Positions 62,933 through 64,000 of a DNA stretch of 64,000 bases are shown piece after piece (position 1 is the stretch's first letter; each line of letters starts with the position of its first letter). The notes under the pieces were generated by a model. That model searched no databases. It was not told the DNA's origin and worked only from the letters and a program-made list of their open reading frames with translations. This stretch comes from Sphingopyxis sp. QXT-31 (GTDB lineage Bacteria > Pseudomonadota > Alphaproteobacteria > Sphingomonadales > Sphingomonadaceae): the NCBI RefSeq assembly GCF_001984035.1, contig NZ_CP019449.1:1674001-1738000 (forward strand), given 5' to 3'. A program made the position numbers and the translations under genes.

Positions 62933-64000
62933 ATGACTGTGGCCATGTCCAACAAATTTCTGGCGACCGCGAGCGTGCTCGCGAGCATCGCCTGCACCGC
63001 CCCCGCCTTTGCGCAGGAGGCCGCGCCGACCGAGGGCGAGGAGATCGTCGTCACCGGCTATCGCGGCTCGCTGAGCCAGTCGATCGACGCCAAGCGCGAC
63101 CTGTCGGTGATCGCCGATGTGGTCAGCGCCGAGGATATCGGCAAATTCCCCGACAAGAATGTCGCCGAAGCGCTGCAGCGCGTCCCCGGCATCGTCGTCA
63201 ACCGCGAGTTCGGCGAGGGCGAGCGCGTGTCGCTGCGCGGCACCGCGCCGAACCTGACCAAGACCCTGCTCAACGGCCATAGCGTCGCGACCGCCGACTG
63301 GTTCATCCTCGACCAGGTCGCCTCGACGCGCAGCTTCAACTACCTCACGCTGCCCGCCGAGATCGTCGGCCGATTGGAGGTCTACAAGAGCCCGCAGGCC
63401 GATGTCGAGGAAGGCGGCGTCGGCGGCACGATCAACGTCCTGACGCGCAACCCGCTCGACCTCGATCCCTTCACCGTGTCGGTATCGGCGCAGGCGGCCT
63501 ATTCGGATCTGTCGGACAAGCTGGATCCGCAGCTGTCGGGCCTGGTGAGCTGGAAGAACGCCGACGAGACCTTCGGCGTGCTGGTCGGCGCGATCTATCA
63601 GAAGCGGCGCACGCGCCGCGACGGGATCGAGCTGTTCGGCTATCGCTCCTTTGCCGTCGGCAACGGGCAGAATGCGCTGGTCCCGACCTTGATCGGCTCG
63701 ACGATGTTCGAGCAGGAGCGCGAGCGCTACGGCGCCAATATCGGCATCCAGTTCCGTCCGTCGGACGAGCTGGAGATCAACATCACCGGGCTCTATTCGC
63801 GCTTCAACGCCGATAACTTCAACCAGAATTATATCGCCTGGGGCGAGCAGGCGCTGGCCGGTGGCGGCACGATCACCGGCGCGGTGGTCGAAGACGGGGT
63901 CGCGGTCGCGGGCAATATCGCCTCGCTGAACGGCGGCACCGCGGGCTTCGGCACCGTTTACGACGCGATCGACCGCAAGGCGGTGGCGAAGACCGTATCG
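62933..64000 (+). CDS. TonB-dependent receptor, carbohydrate type (5' part, runs off right edge)
   Basis: The plus strand is open from an ATG at 62933 (AGAGGGAGA site) to the edge, 356 codons; an ATG at 62945 is a possible shorter start. The signal peptide ends at PAFAQE. The TonB-box-like EEIVVTGYRGSLSQSIDAKRD and the plug motif AEDIGKFPDKNVAEALQRVPGIVVNR place it with carbohydrate TonB receptors, related to the one at 50261-53470. It has its own near-perfect operator dyad just upstream. Confidence 0.92.
   Translation, partial: MTVAMSNKFLATASVLASIACTAPAFAQEAAPTEGEEIVVTGYRGSLSQSIDAKRDLSVIADVVSAEDIGKFPDKNVAEALQRVPGIVVNREFGEGERVSLRGTAPNLTKTLLNGHSVATADWFILDQVASTRSFNYLTLPAEIVGRLEVYKSPQADVEEGGVGGTINVLTRNPLDLDPFTVSVSAQAAYSDLSDKLDPQLSGLVSWKNADETFGVLVGAIYQKRRTRRDGIELFGYRSFAVGNGQNALVPTLIGSTMFEQERERYGANIGIQFRPSDELEINITGLYSRFNADNFNQNYIAWGEQALAGGGTITGAVVEDGVAVAGNIASLNGGTAGFGTVYDAIDRKAVAKTVS

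Overview
The window is a high-GC, tightly packed chromosomal segment of an alphaproteobacterium. I infer a sphingomonad, most like Sphingopyxis, from four features: large outer-membrane TonB receptors of the carbohydrate-uptake type, a tandem flavin halogenase cluster inside an N-acetylglucosamine (GlcNAc) regulon, a SigF/NrsF-controlled bufferin operon, and the dispersed hairpin repeats. No rRNA, tRNA, CRISPR array or intact transposon was seen.

Layout: 1-2201 holds the 5' part of a giant repetitive secreted (autotransporter-like) protein read off the left edge. 2546-4308 holds a small host-attachment-family protein beside a truncated, twice-frameshifted CzcA-type metal efflux pump. 4467-7266 is a DsbD-like reductase plus a thioredoxin-fold lipoprotein. 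7744-13105 is an RNA-repair locus: the sigma-54 activator gene rtcR faces an operon rtcB, an eight-cysteine protein of unknown function, rlaP (nucleotidyltransferase) and rtcA. That operon is preceded by a near-consensus -24/-12 promoter and a palindromic AT-rich element. 13118-19817 is a sulfate-ester module (sulfatase, TauD-like dioxygenase, sugar-type MFS transporter, TonB receptor and a possible 59-residue coupled peptide).

20660-25093 has a 7TM-DISM histidine kinase, a convergent LuxR-type response regulator and a secreted alpha/beta hydrolase. 25051-30534 encodes a periplasmic molybdenum aldehyde oxidoreductase (paoABC) with its XdhC and MocA-type maturation factors. 30711-34206 is a copper/metal-stress bufferin operon (bufA-bufB-bufC-doxX-sigF-nrsF), preceded by a perfect match to the known Caulobacter SigF promoter pattern. 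34289-39873 carries an Lrp regulator with a divergent leucine-dehydrogenase-type gene and a 76-residue ACT-like partner, a thioesterase, a hydrolase, a 4-hydroxybutyryl-CoA dehydratase-like enzyme and an AraC regulator.

40041-64000 is an extended GlcNAc/chitin utilisation island: a cupin_8 protein, GH20 hexosaminidase, GH18 chitinase, GntR regulator, three flavin-dependent halogenase-like proteins in one coupled operon behind a TonB receptor, nagX, a SIS-type GlcN6P deaminase, nagA, a fused EIIA-HPr-EI, a GlcNAc EIICB, a GH16 beta-glucanase, a small secreted carbohydrate-binding-like protein, and a second TonB receptor cut by the window edge. Together they would degrade chitin-type oligomers outside the cell, import them across both membranes, phosphorylate GlcNAc and feed it to fructose-6-phosphate. 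ATTGG/CCAAT operator-like sites recur upstream of these genes and probably define the regulon.

The most unusual points are the cysteine-rich protein within the RNA-repair operon, the middle halogenase paralogue that has lost the catalytic lysine and the WxWxIP motif, and the SigF-driven bufferin operon.
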